Shown: piece after piece, positions 35,028 through 43,756 of the stretch
Layout of the letters: each line of letters starts with the position of its first letter
Numbering within the stretch: position 1 is the first letter of the stretch
NCBI RefSeq assembly: GCF_023499215.1
Contig: NZ_JAKHSK010000009.1
Span: forward strand, 89,862-153,861
Length of the DNA: 64,000 bases
Reading direction: 5' to 3'
DNA from: Zunongwangia pacifica
GTDB lineage: Bacteria > Bacteroidota > Bacteroidia > Flavobacteriales > Flavobacteriaceae
Position numbers and translations under genes: made by a program
Notes under the pieces: model-generated
Database searches by the model: none
The model's input: the letters and a program-made list of their open reading frames with translations, nothing else
Told to the model about the DNA's origin: nothing

Positions 35028-35630
35028 TTATTCTTCCTCGTCCGCTTCATCAATAGGATAATCGGCAGTAACTTCTTCCACCTTTGGCGGTTCGGGTGTA
35101 GCTTCTTCCATTGCTCCGAAAAGGCTCGGTGTTGCGAACTTGTCGGACAATGAAGTTTTGCGTTTGCGTATCTCGTCCGCTTTTTCGGGAAACTCCGTTA
35201 TATCGGGTACTTTCATCCACGCTTCGCGGAACTTGCCCTCTTTCTCCAACTCGTCAGCCTTTACCATAGCATCTTTAAATTTCTTGTCTTTGGCTTCTTT
35301 TTCCTTTTTCTCCTTTTCTGCTTTTTCTTTCTCGATTGCCGATTGCTTTTTAACTTCTTCCAATTGCTTTAAGAATTTTTCCATATCCACCATTAAGCCC
35401 GATACCTTTTGTATAGGTGTGGTAATCTGTTCAAAAAATCCCTCGTCAAACTCTTGGGGTGTGGCGTTAAATGTCAATGGGGGAATAAGGTTTTTGGCAC
35501 TATCTCCGCATTGTTCGTTATTGAGCAATACTGTTACGATTAGGTTGCTTTCTATTCCTTTTGAAATGTTCAGTTGCAATACTCCTGTAAAGTCCAACTG
35601 CTGTATCTGATTGAAAAAATTTGTGTTCAT
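35028..35630 (-). CDS. PRTRC system protein E
   Basis: The 200-residue protein has a beta-rich first half (FNQIQQLDFTGVLQLNISKG, then LIPPLTFNATPQEFDEGFF). A very charged coiled coil with Glu/Lys repeats follows at about 90-140, and the tail is acidic. This matches PRTRC protein E. Function unknown; the coiled coil suggests self-assembly. First recognised member of the PRTRC set in the direction of transcription. Confidence 0.78.
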   Translation of the reverse strand: MNTNFFNQIQQLDFTGVLQLNISKGIESNLIVTVLLNNEQCGDSAKNLIPPLTFNATPQEFDEGFFEQITTPIQKVSGLMVDMEKFLKQLEEVKKQSAIEKEKAEKEKKEKEAKDKKFKDAMVKADELEKEGKFREAWMKVPDITEFPEKADEIRKRKTSLSDKFATPSLFGAMEEATPEPPKVEEVTADYPIDEADEEE

Positions 35631-35642
35631 CGTTCTTTGATT

Positions 35643-35837
35643 TTAATTGTTGTTTAACCGTTTTTTGATTGCTTTTAGTTTCTCGTATATGTCCATCCAA
35701 TAGGCATTTTGCCTTTTATCGAAGTCTGAAAAACTTTTGTCCTCGTGGCTATACCCTGTATTTCGTTTGGCAATACAGATAGCTTCTTTTAGGTCGGTTA
35801 CTTCAATTTCGTAACCGTTCAAATCCGTTATTTTCAT
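35643..35837 (-). CDS. Small unknown protein of the maintenance operon
   Basis: This 64-residue protein begins MKITDLNGYEIEVTDLKEAI and is rich in charged and aromatic residues, with no membrane segment. It lies 12 bases before the PRTRC E gene and 14 bases after its upstream neighbour, so it belongs to the operon. Not recognised. Confidence 0.6.
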   Translation of the reverse strand: MKITDLNGYEIEVTDLKEAICIAKRNTGYSHEDKSFSDFDKRQNAYWMDIYEKLKAIKKRLNNN

Positions 35838-35851
35838 ACCTGTTCTAATTC

Positions 35852-36190
35852 TTATTTAGTGATTTCCGCTATTTGGTCAATCCTGCCGTAAACAATACTT
35901 CTAAGGCTTGTTTTGTCGGGGGCGTTGTATTCTGCCCAACTGCCGTACTGCTTCACTACATAGGTTTTCAAAATATCCTCAAACCCGAAGCGATAACCCA
36001 TAAGGGGTACGGCTCTTTTGAAGTAGGCATTTCGGTTTACTGCTTCCGCAAGCCAATTTTTTTCTGCTCGGCTCAACTTGTCGCTTTTGTTCAGTTTTTC
36101 CCTTAGTAGGTAAACCTTTGCATTTTGCAGGGTTTCCAATTCGGGAACATCGTAGCGTACAAACTTTGTGGCTATTGCTGTCGTTTCCAT
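35852..36190 (-). CDS. Unknown 112-residue protein of the maintenance operon
   Basis: A basic, mostly helical protein (LREKLNKSDKLSRAEKNWLA, then GYRFGFEDILKTYVVKQYG). It has no membrane helix or signal peptide. Not recognised, but spacing of 14-17 bases to both neighbours and normal codon use support a real gene. It could bind nucleic acid, given its charge; this is a guess. Confidence 0.6.
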   Translation of the reverse strand: METTAIATKFVRYDVPELETLQNAKVYLLREKLNKSDKLSRAEKNWLAEAVNRNAYFKRAVPLMGYRFGFEDILKTYVVKQYGSWAEYNAPDKTSLRSIVYGRIDQIAEITK

Positions 36191-36207
36191 TGTATCTGCT
36201 TTAAGTG

Positions 36208-36591
36208 TTATGAATTAGTTTCAGCATCGGTGTATTTTCCATTTTCATAGTAGCCTATAAGCCGTTCCCAAAGCCGTATTAGGCTGTCGGTATCTACATA
36301 GAAATACTCTGTTCTGTTGCAATAGATGATGTATATAGCTTCATCCCTGTATTGCGTTTCAAGGCTTTTTTCTTTAGCCATACTTTTGGCTTCGTCTATG
36401 GTTTTTGCTTTCATATTCTGCTGTTTTGTATCGTTATCAATCTTTACTATATCCACAATGGCACATTCGGGACAACCCTCTACGGCTGTTATCTGCTGTA
36501 TTGCTCTCTGCTTTCCGCTAAGTGATACTACTGTCAGCGTTACTTTGCCTGTGTCGTGTTTCAGCGTTGCTTTATAGGTTTCCATTGTCAT
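36208..36591 (-). CDS. Unknown 127-residue protein of the maintenance operon
   Basis: The N-terminal half is beta-like (YKATLKHDTGKVTLTVVSLS) with a Cys pair in EGCPECAIVDI. The C-terminal half is helical. No family recognised. A second ATG two codons in is an equally good start. It lies between the DUF932 gene and the next unknown gene in the same operon. Confidence 0.58.
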   Translation of the reverse strand: MTMETYKATLKHDTGKVTLTVVSLSGKQRAIQQITAVEGCPECAIVDIVKIDNDTKQQNMKAKTIDEAKSMAKEKSLETQYRDEAIYIIYCNRTEYFYVDTDSLIRLWERLIGYYENGKYTDAETNS

Positions 36592-36643
36592 AGCTGTTGT
36601 TTATAATAGGCTACCACCGATTAAGGCGGTAGCCTGTGGTTAT

Positions 36644-37717
36644 CTAATTAAGGTTTAGGATTTCCGCACCGTCCAGAGCAAATGCAGTACATAGTTCAAA
36701 TGCTTTCTGCGATTTGAGTTGGGCAGTACCACCCAATACAATGCTCTGCAACTTGGCTTCGTCATTCTTGTAACTCCTTACATTCTGATAGTAGCCTGTC
36801 ACAGAATTGTACGCTCCGAACAACGTACCTTTGGTAGTGTCCATTTGTTGGGTGTCGCTTATCATAGCATACGCAAAAGCATCCTCAACGACATTTTTGA
36901 ACACGGTGGAAATTTCATCTTCCGCACCTTTTTTGATTAGGTCAAGCGTTTCCTTATTTGGGCAAAGTGCCAACTGTATTAGCTTTCTTACTTCTCGGTC
37001 TGTTACCTTTACTTTTGCCCATTCGTTGAAAATGCCCTCTAATTGGTTGCTCAATGTGTTGGCAAGTCCCATAATCTTGTGAGCGTTCTCGATACGTTGT
37101 TTTGCTCCCGAAGTGTGCTTGATACGGACTACATTGGTCATACTGCGTAACGAAGCATTCAGCGTGTTTTGGCATACAATACGGATAGGCGTAAATGCGG
37201 CTGTGATACTTCCGCTACCATCGTGCGAAGTGGTTAGGAAAATGTACTTTTCCGTAACATCATCGCCATTGCCTACACGGATATAGTCGGGCAATTTGGC
37301 TGTGATAAAAACACGTTCTCCGTTGCCTAACGCTCCTGCGGTTTCGTACAGAATGCCCTCGCCACCGCCTACAATGGCATCAAAGAAATTAAAGGCTTCA
37401 CGGTTTTGTACGATATGGTAATCCTTACCGACTACGCCCAATACTGCATTGTTATCGGTGCGTATGTTGGCGAAATAGTTAGGTACTTCTAATTCGCTAC
37501 TGTCTATCTCTATGCCGTTGGTGGTTTCGATAATGCCCGAACCTTTGGTAAATAGTGGGGATTTTACGACTTCGTAATCTAACCCTGCGTATTTGATTGC
37601 TTCCTCACTTGTCGGGTATTGTTCTACGATTTGACCTAAACCGTGCCACGCTTTTTGTTGTACGCTAAAAAATGAATAACGTCCTGTTCTCTCGTTGAAA
37701 TTGATATTATGTGCCAT
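36644..37717 (-). CDS. DUF932 phage/plasmid-like protein
   Basis: The 357-residue protein matches the DUF932 (TIGR03299-type) family: KAWHGLGQIVEQYPTSEEAI near the start, then VGKDYHIVQNREAFNFFDAI and FTPIRIVCQNTLNASLR. These proteins are common on plasmids and conjugative elements next to SSB and PRTRC genes and are thought to bind DNA during replication or repair. Evidence for activity is lacking. It follows ssb by 44 bases. Confidence 0.8.
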   Translation of the reverse strand: MAHNINFNERTGRYSFFSVQQKAWHGLGQIVEQYPTSEEAIKYAGLDYEVVKSPLFTKGSGIIETTNGIEIDSSELEVPNYFANIRTDNNAVLGVVGKDYHIVQNREAFNFFDAIVGGGEGILYETAGALGNGERVFITAKLPDYIRVGNGDDVTEKYIFLTTSHDGSGSITAAFTPIRIVCQNTLNASLRSMTNVVRIKHTSGAKQRIENAHKIMGLANTLSNQLEGIFNEWAKVKVTDREVRKLIQLALCPNKETLDLIKKGAEDEISTVFKNVVEDAFAYAMISDTQQMDTTKGTLFGAYNSVTGYYQNVRSYKNDEAKLQSIVLGGTAQLKSQKAFELCTAFALDGAEILNLN

Positions 37718-37761
37718 AATGCTTAAAATTTGATGTTTAAAAAATGATTGAATACTCGTTG

Positions 37762-38154
37762 TTAGAATGGGAGGTCGTCATCTGCTCCCTGTGCAGTAAA
37801 GCTGTTGTTCTCGGCTTGTGCAGTAGCCTGTATGGTTTCGGCTCTCTTACTACCTCCGTGCAGTTTGATTTGAGAGGTATGAAAGTTCAGCCCCGAATGT
37901 GCTTCGCCGTTTTTGCCTATCCACGCCCTTGTGCTTATTCTGCCTGTGAGTTCTACCAAAGTGCCTTTTGTGAGTAGGCTTGCCACGTTTGCAGAAATCC
38001 AATAGGCACAATCGAAATAGGTTGTTTGCTCTATTCGTTCACCTTGCTTGTTTTTGTAGCTTTCATTGGTCGCTACTGAAAAGTTTACTACCTGTTTTTC
38101 GTTCGACAATGTGCGTACTTCCGCATTTTTTGTCAGTCTTCCGATAATGTTCAT
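37762..38154 (-). CDS. ssb: Single-stranded DNA-binding protein
   Basis: The 130-residue protein starts with the OB fold (NIIGRLTKNAEVRTLSNEKQ, then VVNFSVATNE, YFDCAYWISANVASLLTKG, LVELTGRIS). It ends in the acidic tip DDDLPF that recruits replication and repair partners. An ICE-encoded SSB would coat the strand that enters the recipient. It is the first gene of the leftward maintenance operon (ssb, DUF932, unknown genes, PRTRC). Confidence 0.92.
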   Translation of the reverse strand: MNIIGRLTKNAEVRTLSNEKQVVNFSVATNESYKNKQGERIEQTTYFDCAYWISANVASLLTKGTLVELTGRISTRAWIGKNGEAHSGLNFHTSQIKLHGGSKRAETIQATAQAENNSFTAQGADDDLPF

Positions 38155-38581
38155 AATCGTCCTGTTTTAAAAGTTTTACATTTTGTTACGTTCGCTTTTC
38201 TCGTTTCCTGCTTCCTGTTGTGGTTTGCTCCGCTTCGCTTCGCATAATTTTTTCCAAAAGAAAAACCGGAAAAAAGAAAGCAGATAATCCAAGCGGGCAA
38301 TAGCGAAAACCAAGAAAAAAAATGATTTAATGGGGGTTCCTTTAGGGGGAAACCGTTCATTCATTTTTTTTATTGGTGGGTGTGTGCGGTGGCTGCCCGC
38401 TATAACTTAGCTGCCTTTTTACCGGTTGATTGTGGAAATATTCTGTTCTAATTTTTATGGAATAAATGACCAGGCTATGAGAGCCTGAAATAGAGGTTGG
38501 AATAATCGAAAAGTAAGGGCATAAAAAAAGCAGGATAGTTAAATCCTGCTTCAATCTGATAAGTAAAGAATGCACTAATTT
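38155..38581. other. Gene-free stretch between ssb and the integrase
   Basis: No coding region is supported. The stretch should hold the promoter of the leftward ssb operon, but I see no clear TAnnTTTG there and no phased GCC array. The only distinct structure is the integrase terminator at 38528-38551. Confidence 0.6.
38528..38551 (-). terminator. Integrase terminator
   Basis: AAGCAGGAT / ATCCTGCTT with a 6-base loop. On the minus strand it is followed by a run of seven T residues, 30 bases after the integrase stop. Confidence 0.85.
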
Positions 38582-39907
38582 TTAAACCATAATTTCTTCG
38601 GTATTGTAAATTTTATCTGCGTTTGTATGTTCATTCAATAATGCTATTTCTTCCCGTTCCATTTTAATAATAAACGCATCTTCCATTGCCTTAAATTTAG
38701 GCGAAACCAAATCCATATCCTTACTGATTTTTTGGCTGGTAATCTTAGCATAAATCTGTGTAGTGGAAATATTCTTATGACCCATCATTTTGCTAAGGCT
38801 TTCAAGCGGAACACCCTCGGTCAAAAACATTGTGGCGAATGTATGACGGGCGGTGTGGAATGTAACTTTCTGTTCTGTAACAATACCCGCTTCCTCAATA
38901 AGTTTACCTATATGCGTGTTGCAAGTCGCATTGGATGGCATTGGGAATACAAAATCATTTCTTGTAGCTCCACGATATTTCTCAATGATGCGTTTGGGGA
39001 TTTCCAAAAGACGGACGTTGGAGGCAACATCTGATTTCTTTCTCCTGCTGATTATCCATTGGTGTCCATCAAAGAAAGACTGGATATTGCTCCATTTCAG
39101 TTTCTTAATGTCTATGTAAGAAAGCCCTGTGAAGCAACTGAAAATAAAAAGGTCTTTTACAAGTTCATATCGAGGCTTAGATGGTTTCAGGAGCATTAAG
39201 GTTTCTACATCCTCTTTTAAAAGGTAGCTGCGGTCGGTTTCTTCCATACTGATTTCATAATCCTCAAAAGGATTATCCCGTATCAAGCCTTTTTTAATAG
39301 CCAATTCTGCCAAAGCAATAACTGGCATTGTGTAAACCCAAACCGTATTATGGGTACATTCCTTATCAATGCGAAGAAAGAAATCAAACTCACGAATAAA
39401 ATCAGAAGTGAGTTCCCGGAAAGCCATATCGTCCCGATGGTAACGCTCCCTTATAAATTCGCTAAGATGGTTGTAAACAGTGTTGTATTTGCTATACGTG
39501 CTTTGAGAGCGTTTTCCCTTAGCGACCATTTTTTCAAAGTCTTCATTTTGGTCTTTAAAGACTTTTAGTACGGCATCGTCCATTACACCAACACCCAAAA
39601 ACGAGAGCTTTACTTTCTGTGCGGTCGCAAAACCCTCGTGCTTCAGCATATCTTCGTAAATCTTGTCGATACGACCCCGTACGTTATCCAGCTTTTGGTT
39701 AATGTTCAAAGCGGTGGCACTCTTGCCCTCAACTCTTCCGTATTTTAAATCCCAATTTTTCGGGTTAATTTCTAACTTTGTTCCCAAAGTTTTAGCTGTT
39801 CCATCAATGGTAATACGTGCCATAATCGGTGCATTACCGTTCTTTTTCAGTTCGTTCTTTTTCAGGTAGAAAAGCAGTTTGAACGTGGACTTTTTTGTCT
39901 GTTCCAT
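38582..39907 (-). CDS. int: Tyrosine recombinase (ICE integrase, IntDOT-like)
   Basis: The 441-residue protein has an arm-binding N terminus, a SAM-like core-binding domain (SKYNTVYNHLSEFIRERYH, about 145-165) and a C-terminal catalytic domain. The active site shows HTARHTF with His348/Arg351-type residues near 350, a GHKN His near 374, and Tyr386 in QIYAKI. The position of the first catalytic Arg reads TGLSYIDI, with Ser263 in its place, a feature known from IntDOT. The enzyme integrates and excises the ICE. It sits at the right edge of the element, typical for an end-located integrase. Confidence 0.9.
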   Translation of the reverse strand: MEQTKKSTFKLLFYLKKNELKKNGNAPIMARITIDGTAKTLGTKLEINPKNWDLKYGRVEGKSATALNINQKLDNVRGRIDKIYEDMLKHEGFATAQKVKLSFLGVGVMDDAVLKVFKDQNEDFEKMVAKGKRSQSTYSKYNTVYNHLSEFIRERYHRDDMAFRELTSDFIREFDFFLRIDKECTHNTVWVYTMPVIALAELAIKKGLIRDNPFEDYEISMEETDRSYLLKEDVETLMLLKPSKPRYELVKDLFIFSCFTGLSYIDIKKLKWSNIQSFFDGHQWIISRRKKSDVASNVRLLEIPKRIIEKYRGATRNDFVFPMPSNATCNTHIGKLIEEAGIVTEQKVTFHTARHTFATMFLTEGVPLESLSKMMGHKNISTTQIYAKITSQKISKDMDLVSPKFKAMEDAFIIKMEREEIALLNEHTNADKIYNTEEIMV

Positions 39908-40285
39908 AACTCAAATGTTTAATGTTTAAAATTAAATTACATTGAGTTACAAGGGAATGTAAAAAAGGGTGCAAAAGACTGAAATATAAACAGTTAAGCT
40001 ATGTAGTTACCTTTATCAATCGGTAACGAATTAGTAACCTAACCTTGTGTTTTCAAGCCCAAAACCTATCAGACACCGAGTTCCAAACTAAGACTACTGT
40101 TTTATAAAGCATTGTATAGCAACGGGTTTAATCGTTTTGCTTATTTTTGCTTTTTACTAATCTTTTTTACTGATAATCATCAATTTCTTTTTTGTTGAAT
40201 CTAAAAATACTGATGATATCCAGTCGTTCCTGCATTTTTTTTTAAGTTAGGGTACTAATCCCAAATATAAGATTTCTAAAAATAT
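39908..40285. other. Right-end region of the ICE, probable attR zone
   Basis: No gene. This AT-rich stretch separates the integrase from the first chromosomal gene, so the recombination junction should lie here. GTTACC and GGTAAC/GTAACC copies between about 40,000 and 40,040 (one inverted pair and one further copy) could be integrase arm sites. The exact crossover cannot be placed because the left end is outside the window. Confidence 0.4.
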
Positions 40286-41014
40286 CTAAATTGAACGTTG
40301 TTTTAAAACTTCGTAATGCGGTATGCATTCTTCCAAAAGTGGTTTTAATTGCTTCGGAATTTCCTTTTCTTTTGGCGAATATTTAATAAAACCGGTCGAT
40401 TTATGCACGTTGCCATACCAGTGTTCTGCCCAAACACCATCTTCAGGAATTGGCCCTGCCTTCCAATAAAGCATAGGTTTTTCAAAAGGGATTCCTATAA
40501 AATCACATAACTTTTTAAGTTTAGCTTCAGGATCTTTTAAAGTTTGGGTAGCATCTAAAACAATGGTTTTGGCCTTTAATTGATCTAGTTTTTTAAGGAT
40601 TTGAGTATGTGCCGAATAGCCAACATCCTGTATCGTAGGATTTTTAATTACCTGATGAAAAGATGGGATCATATCCCTGGGATCGCGAGTAAGTAAAACG
40701 TTAGTTACTTCTTTTAAAAATGCGGTATCTAGATTTAGCAAATGATGCGTCATATTCTTAAAAAACAGTACTGGTTTTTCAGTAGAATTTAGCATCATCG
40801 ATACCACCTTCTCTCCATCACATTCCATACTGTCCATAATTTCCTGTGCTCCCGGATGATAAGTTGCAGCATGCGTTTCTTTTAGATAATAGCCATAAAG
40901 CGGTTCATCATAAACTTTGGTATCGCTACGTTGCGCAAAAGAATACATGGTAGCTGTAGATATATTTCTGGGGCAGGACCAAAGGCATATTCTTTTGATA
41001 TTCTGGGTATTCAT
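40286..41014 (-). CDS. Sulfotransferase-like P-loop protein
   Basis: The product (242 residues from the ATG at 41014; a GTG at 41032 would add six) begins with RICLWSCPRNISTATMYSFA, which fits the 5'-phosphosulfate loop of sulfotransferases. Later it has LTRDPRDMIPSF, the usual 3'-phosphate site. It should transfer sulfate from PAPS to an unknown small molecule in the cytoplasm. It is third in an operon with a pentapeptide-repeat protein and a class IV aminotransferase, 10 bases after the latter, so the acceptor could be an amino or keto acid product. First chromosomal gene next to the ICE. Confidence 0.65.
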   Translation of the reverse strand: MNTQNIKRICLWSCPRNISTATMYSFAQRSDTKVYDEPLYGYYLKETHAATYHPGAQEIMDSMECDGEKVVSMMLNSTEKPVLFFKNMTHHLLNLDTAFLKEVTNVLLTRDPRDMIPSFHQVIKNPTIQDVGYSAHTQILKKLDQLKAKTIVLDATQTLKDPEAKLKKLCDFIGIPFEKPMLYWKAGPIPEDGVWAEHWYGNVHKSTGFIKYSPKEKEIPKQLKPLLEECIPHYEVLKQRSI

Positions 41015-41024
41015 AATTTGTGGC

Positions 41025-41936
41025 TTATGCACATTCTTCTTCGATTAATTGCTCGTAAAAACCACTCAGTTTTTTTGTGAAATCGCCATATTTGCCCTCC
41101 CCAATAATTCGGCCATCGATTTTAGTAACCGGTGTTAAGCCGCCAAAGGTTCCGGTAACAAAAGCTTCATTAGCACTATAGACATCAAATAGAGAGAAGT
41201 TTTTTTGCTTGCAAACTATATTGTGTTTTTTACATAGCCTAATTACATTTTGCCGTGTGATACCATTCATACAATATTCACCGGTAGAGGTCCAAACTTC
41301 ATGATCACGAACAATAAAAAAATTAGTAGCATTACAGGTACTAACAAAACCATTAATATCCAGCATTAAAGCTTCATCGGCACCGGCTTCAATTGCTTGC
41401 ACCAAGGCTTGGACTTCATGCAATTTGGAATGGCAATTTAACCGCGGATCTAAATAATCTGGGCTGCCCCGTCTTATTGTACTGGTAAATAATGTAATTC
41501 CTTTTTCTTTGCTATCCCGGCTTGCTTTTTTATGTTCAGCAATAATTACAACATTTGGTCCGCTAATAGTTAATCTTGGATCTTGCGAGGGTGTTTTTTT
41601 TATTCCACGTGTAATCATTACCCTAACATGAACATTATCATACATTTGGTTGGCATCTATCACACTCCAAACTTTATCCATTAATTCTTTTTTGCTGAAG
41701 GGAAACTGCATCCCAACACTGGCAGCAGCGCTCCATAGTCGTTTTAAATGCATGTCTGAAAATACCAGTGTTCCTTTATGTAACCTAAAGGCTTCCCAAA
41801 TCCCATCGCCAACTAAATAACCGCTATCAAAAACAGAGATTTTGGCATCCTGGCGATCATAAAGCTCATCATTAATCATGATTTTTATGTTCGCATTTCT
41901 TGGGTCTTCTATGGCATTATGTGTTCCATGGATCAT
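41025..41936 (-). CDS. Class IV aminotransferase (BCAT / D-amino acid transaminase type)
   Basis: The 303-residue protein has the fold-type IV PLP pattern: ISVFDSGYLVGDGIWEAFR, LNCHSKLHEVQALVQAI with the Schiff-base Lys at about 171, and EALMLDINGFVSTCNATNFF. The ATG at 41936 is preferred; a TTG three codons upstream would overlap the previous gene. It starts one base after the pentapeptide gene stop. The substrate is unknown: branched-chain amino acids, D-amino acids or aminodeoxychorismate are all possible for the family. Linkage to a sulfotransferase gene suggests a dedicated pathway. Confidence 0.78.
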   Translation of the reverse strand: MIHGTHNAIEDPRNANIKIMINDELYDRQDAKISVFDSGYLVGDGIWEAFRLHKGTLVFSDMHLKRLWSAAASVGMQFPFSKKELMDKVWSVIDANQMYDNVHVRVMITRGIKKTPSQDPRLTISGPNVVIIAEHKKASRDSKEKGITLFTSTIRRGSPDYLDPRLNCHSKLHEVQALVQAIEAGADEALMLDINGFVSTCNATNFFIVRDHEVWTSTGEYCMNGITRQNVIRLCKKHNIVCKQKNFSLFDVYSANEAFVTGTFGGLTPVTKIDGRIIGEGKYGDFTKKLSGFYEQLIEEECA

Positions 41937-41937
41937 A

Positions 41938-42513
41938 TTATTCAATCTTTATATTGAAGCTTTGTAAGAGTCCGCTTAAATTATCAGAAGAGAAAATAGC
42001 TTTTGAAATTTGATTTTCTGCCGGATGAATATTGAAGCTTGTAGCCGATCTAAAATCGCATTTTTGTAATGTAGTATTTTGAAAAATCGCTCCCGTTAAA
42101 TCACAGTTACTAAAAACAGATGCTGAAAAATCACTCTCACTAAAGTCTACTTCTTTTAATGAACAACTTTCAAAAAAAGTATTTTTTAATTTAAGCTTGT
42201 AAAAGGAAGAAAAATCTAAAGCAGAATGGTAAAACTGAAAGGAAATCAAAAAGTCATTGCAGGCATCAAACCCCAAACCTATAAGCTTGCAGGCTTCAAA
42301 TTTCACCTGATTAAATTGGGTGTTTTTAATGATGGCATTGCTAAAATCACAATCTAAAAATTCACATTCCAAGAAACTAACGGACGATAAATTTACAGCA
42401 TTAAAATTGCAGTTTTTAAACGTGCAATATTCATATTCCCCTTTATTGAATACTGTTTTTTGAAAATCTACATTGATGAATTCTTCCTCATCACAGTAAA
42501 CCCCGTTGGTCAT
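41938..42513 (-). CDS. Pentapeptide-repeat protein
   Basis: The 191-residue protein is made of repeats of the A(D/N)LXX type, for example CTFKNCNFNAVNLSSVSF and CEFLDCDFSNAIIKNTQF. They would form a right-handed quadrilateral beta helix. Its length and break near the middle resemble Qnr-like proteins that mimic DNA and protect gyrase, but pentapeptide proteins have many roles. As first gene of a three-gene operon with a PLP enzyme and a sulfotransferase it may act with them. No signal peptide. Confidence 0.75.
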   Translation of the reverse strand: MTNGVYCDEEEFINVDFQKTVFNKGEYEYCTFKNCNFNAVNLSSVSFLECEFLDCDFSNAIIKNTQFNQVKFEACKLIGLGFDACNDFLISFQFYHSALDFSSFYKLKLKNTFFESCSLKEVDFSESDFSASVFSNCDLTGAIFQNTTLQKCDFRSATSFNIHPAENQISKAIFSSDNLSGLLQSFNIKIE

Positions 42514-42667
42514 GTTTCCTTATATTCGTTTGGTTAGACATTTTCCAATAAACCATGAGTACGGAGTTGTTTTTTAGAGGTAGTATAAAACTACAGTTTT
42601 GTACCCGCACTGTTTATTTTTTAATTTCAATGGAAATTTAGTAAATCTAAATTTGTAAAAGGAAAGA

Positions 42668-42832
42668 TCACATTATCTTTTTAAAAAGAGGTATAAAAAA
42701 TAAGCTAATTCCCAAGCCAAGAAGAGCTCCAGACACCAATACAAGATCCCCACTTCGATCTAATTCAAAGATCATGAGAGCTAGTATAAGCGCTATGGTT
42801 CCTAATATTCGTTGTTTTTTCATACGTGGCAT
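42668..42832 (-). CDS. Small two-helix membrane protein
   Basis: From the ATG at 42832 (or 42823) this codes for 54 residues: a basic start (MPRMKKQR), two hydrophobic helices (ILGTIALILALMIFEL and LVLVSGALLGLGISLFFIP) and a Lys-rich end. Many Flavobacteria encode such proteins, but I know no function. Upstream codons before 42832 do not look coding. Confidence 0.5.
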   Translation of the reverse strand: MPRMKKQRILGTIALILALMIFELDRSGDLVLVSGALLGLGISLFFIPLFKKIM

Positions 42833-43000
42833 AGTCTTGCCTGTTTGATGGTTAAGTTGCGAGATTAGTACTCGCAATCACAAATTATTAGAAAGGGCTA
42901 TTTTCGGAATGCGCGCAATATATACTTAATTTAGGGAAAAATATTTATTCAAAATGTTAATGTCGTTATAATTGGATATAATCACCTTTTGGACCTATAA

Positions 43001-43579
43001 CTATTCCATTATTTTTTCAATTTTCATGTGCTGTAAAAGCATAATCGTCTTGGCATCGATTATTTGCCCGGTAAAAATCATTTTGTAGGCCTCGTCAAAA
43101 TCAAATTCTAAGATTTCGATCTCTTCACCTTCATCTTTTAATCCGCCACCTTTAGCTATTTTCATAGACTCATTGTAGGGTGCAATAAAGAAATAAATAA
43201 TCTCGGTCACCGCACCGGCTACCATATAAGAATGAAACAATCGTTTAGGAGTTTCAATTTTGTAACCTGTTTCTTCTTCGGTTTCTTTTACCACGCACTC
43301 TTCTGGCGTAAGACCATCTAAAAGTCCCGCACAAGCTTCGATCATATAGCCATCATTATTACCATTTACATAGGTTGGAATTCTAAACTGTCTAGTTAAA
43401 ATAATCTTATGGGTTTCTTTGTTATACAGAATAATGGCAGAGCCATCTCCTTTATCGTAAACTTCACGATTTTGGATTTGGGTGGTACCATCATTGCGTT
43501 TAAAACTATAGGTGTATTCGTTTAAAGTTGCCCATTCTTTAGAAAGGACTTTCTTTTTCAGTATTTCTATTTTTTTCAA
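43001..43579 (-). CDS. nudK: NUDIX hydrolase NudK-like (GDP-mannose pyrophosphatase)
   Basis: The 192-residue protein contains the NUDIX box GLLDGLTPEECVVKETEEET, continuing GY, at about 91-112. It aligns along its length with NudK as I remember it: EVYDKGDGSAIILYN, ILTRQFRIPTYVNGN, then GGGLKDEGEEIEIL. It would hydrolyse GDP-mannose or related nucleotide sugars. The frame has no ATG near the expected start: it opens with TTG at 43579, with a stop two codons upstream, so translation from TTG (or the ATT before it) is needed. Confidence 0.78.
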   Translation of the reverse strand: MKKIEILKKKVLSKEWATLNEYTYSFKRNDGTTQIQNREVYDKGDGSAIILYNKETHKIILTRQFRIPTYVNGNNDGYMIEACAGLLDGLTPEECVVKETEEETGYKIETPKRLFHSYMVAGAVTEIIYFFIAPYNESMKIAKGGGLKDEGEEIEILEFDFDEAYKMIFTGQIIDAKTIMLLQHMKIEKIME

Positions 43580-43756
43580 AATTTAAACTTTTTTGGTAAA
43601 GTTAGTTTTTTTGATTTCGGTAAAAAACTGTTTTAAGAGGATTATAGTAAAATCAAGTGGTGGCCTTCTTTTTTAAAACAGACTTAAAAATATAGAAAAT
43701 CAAAATCTGTTATCTTGCAGTATGGAAAGAAATAGAACTTTAAAGAACTTGAAATT

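Noticed and set aside
38176..38364. A Phe/Lys-rich 62-codon minus-strand frame upstream of ssb
   Set aside because: The low-complexity FFFLVF and FFRFFFWKK runs come from poly-T/A tracts; no start signal or neighbour supports a gene.
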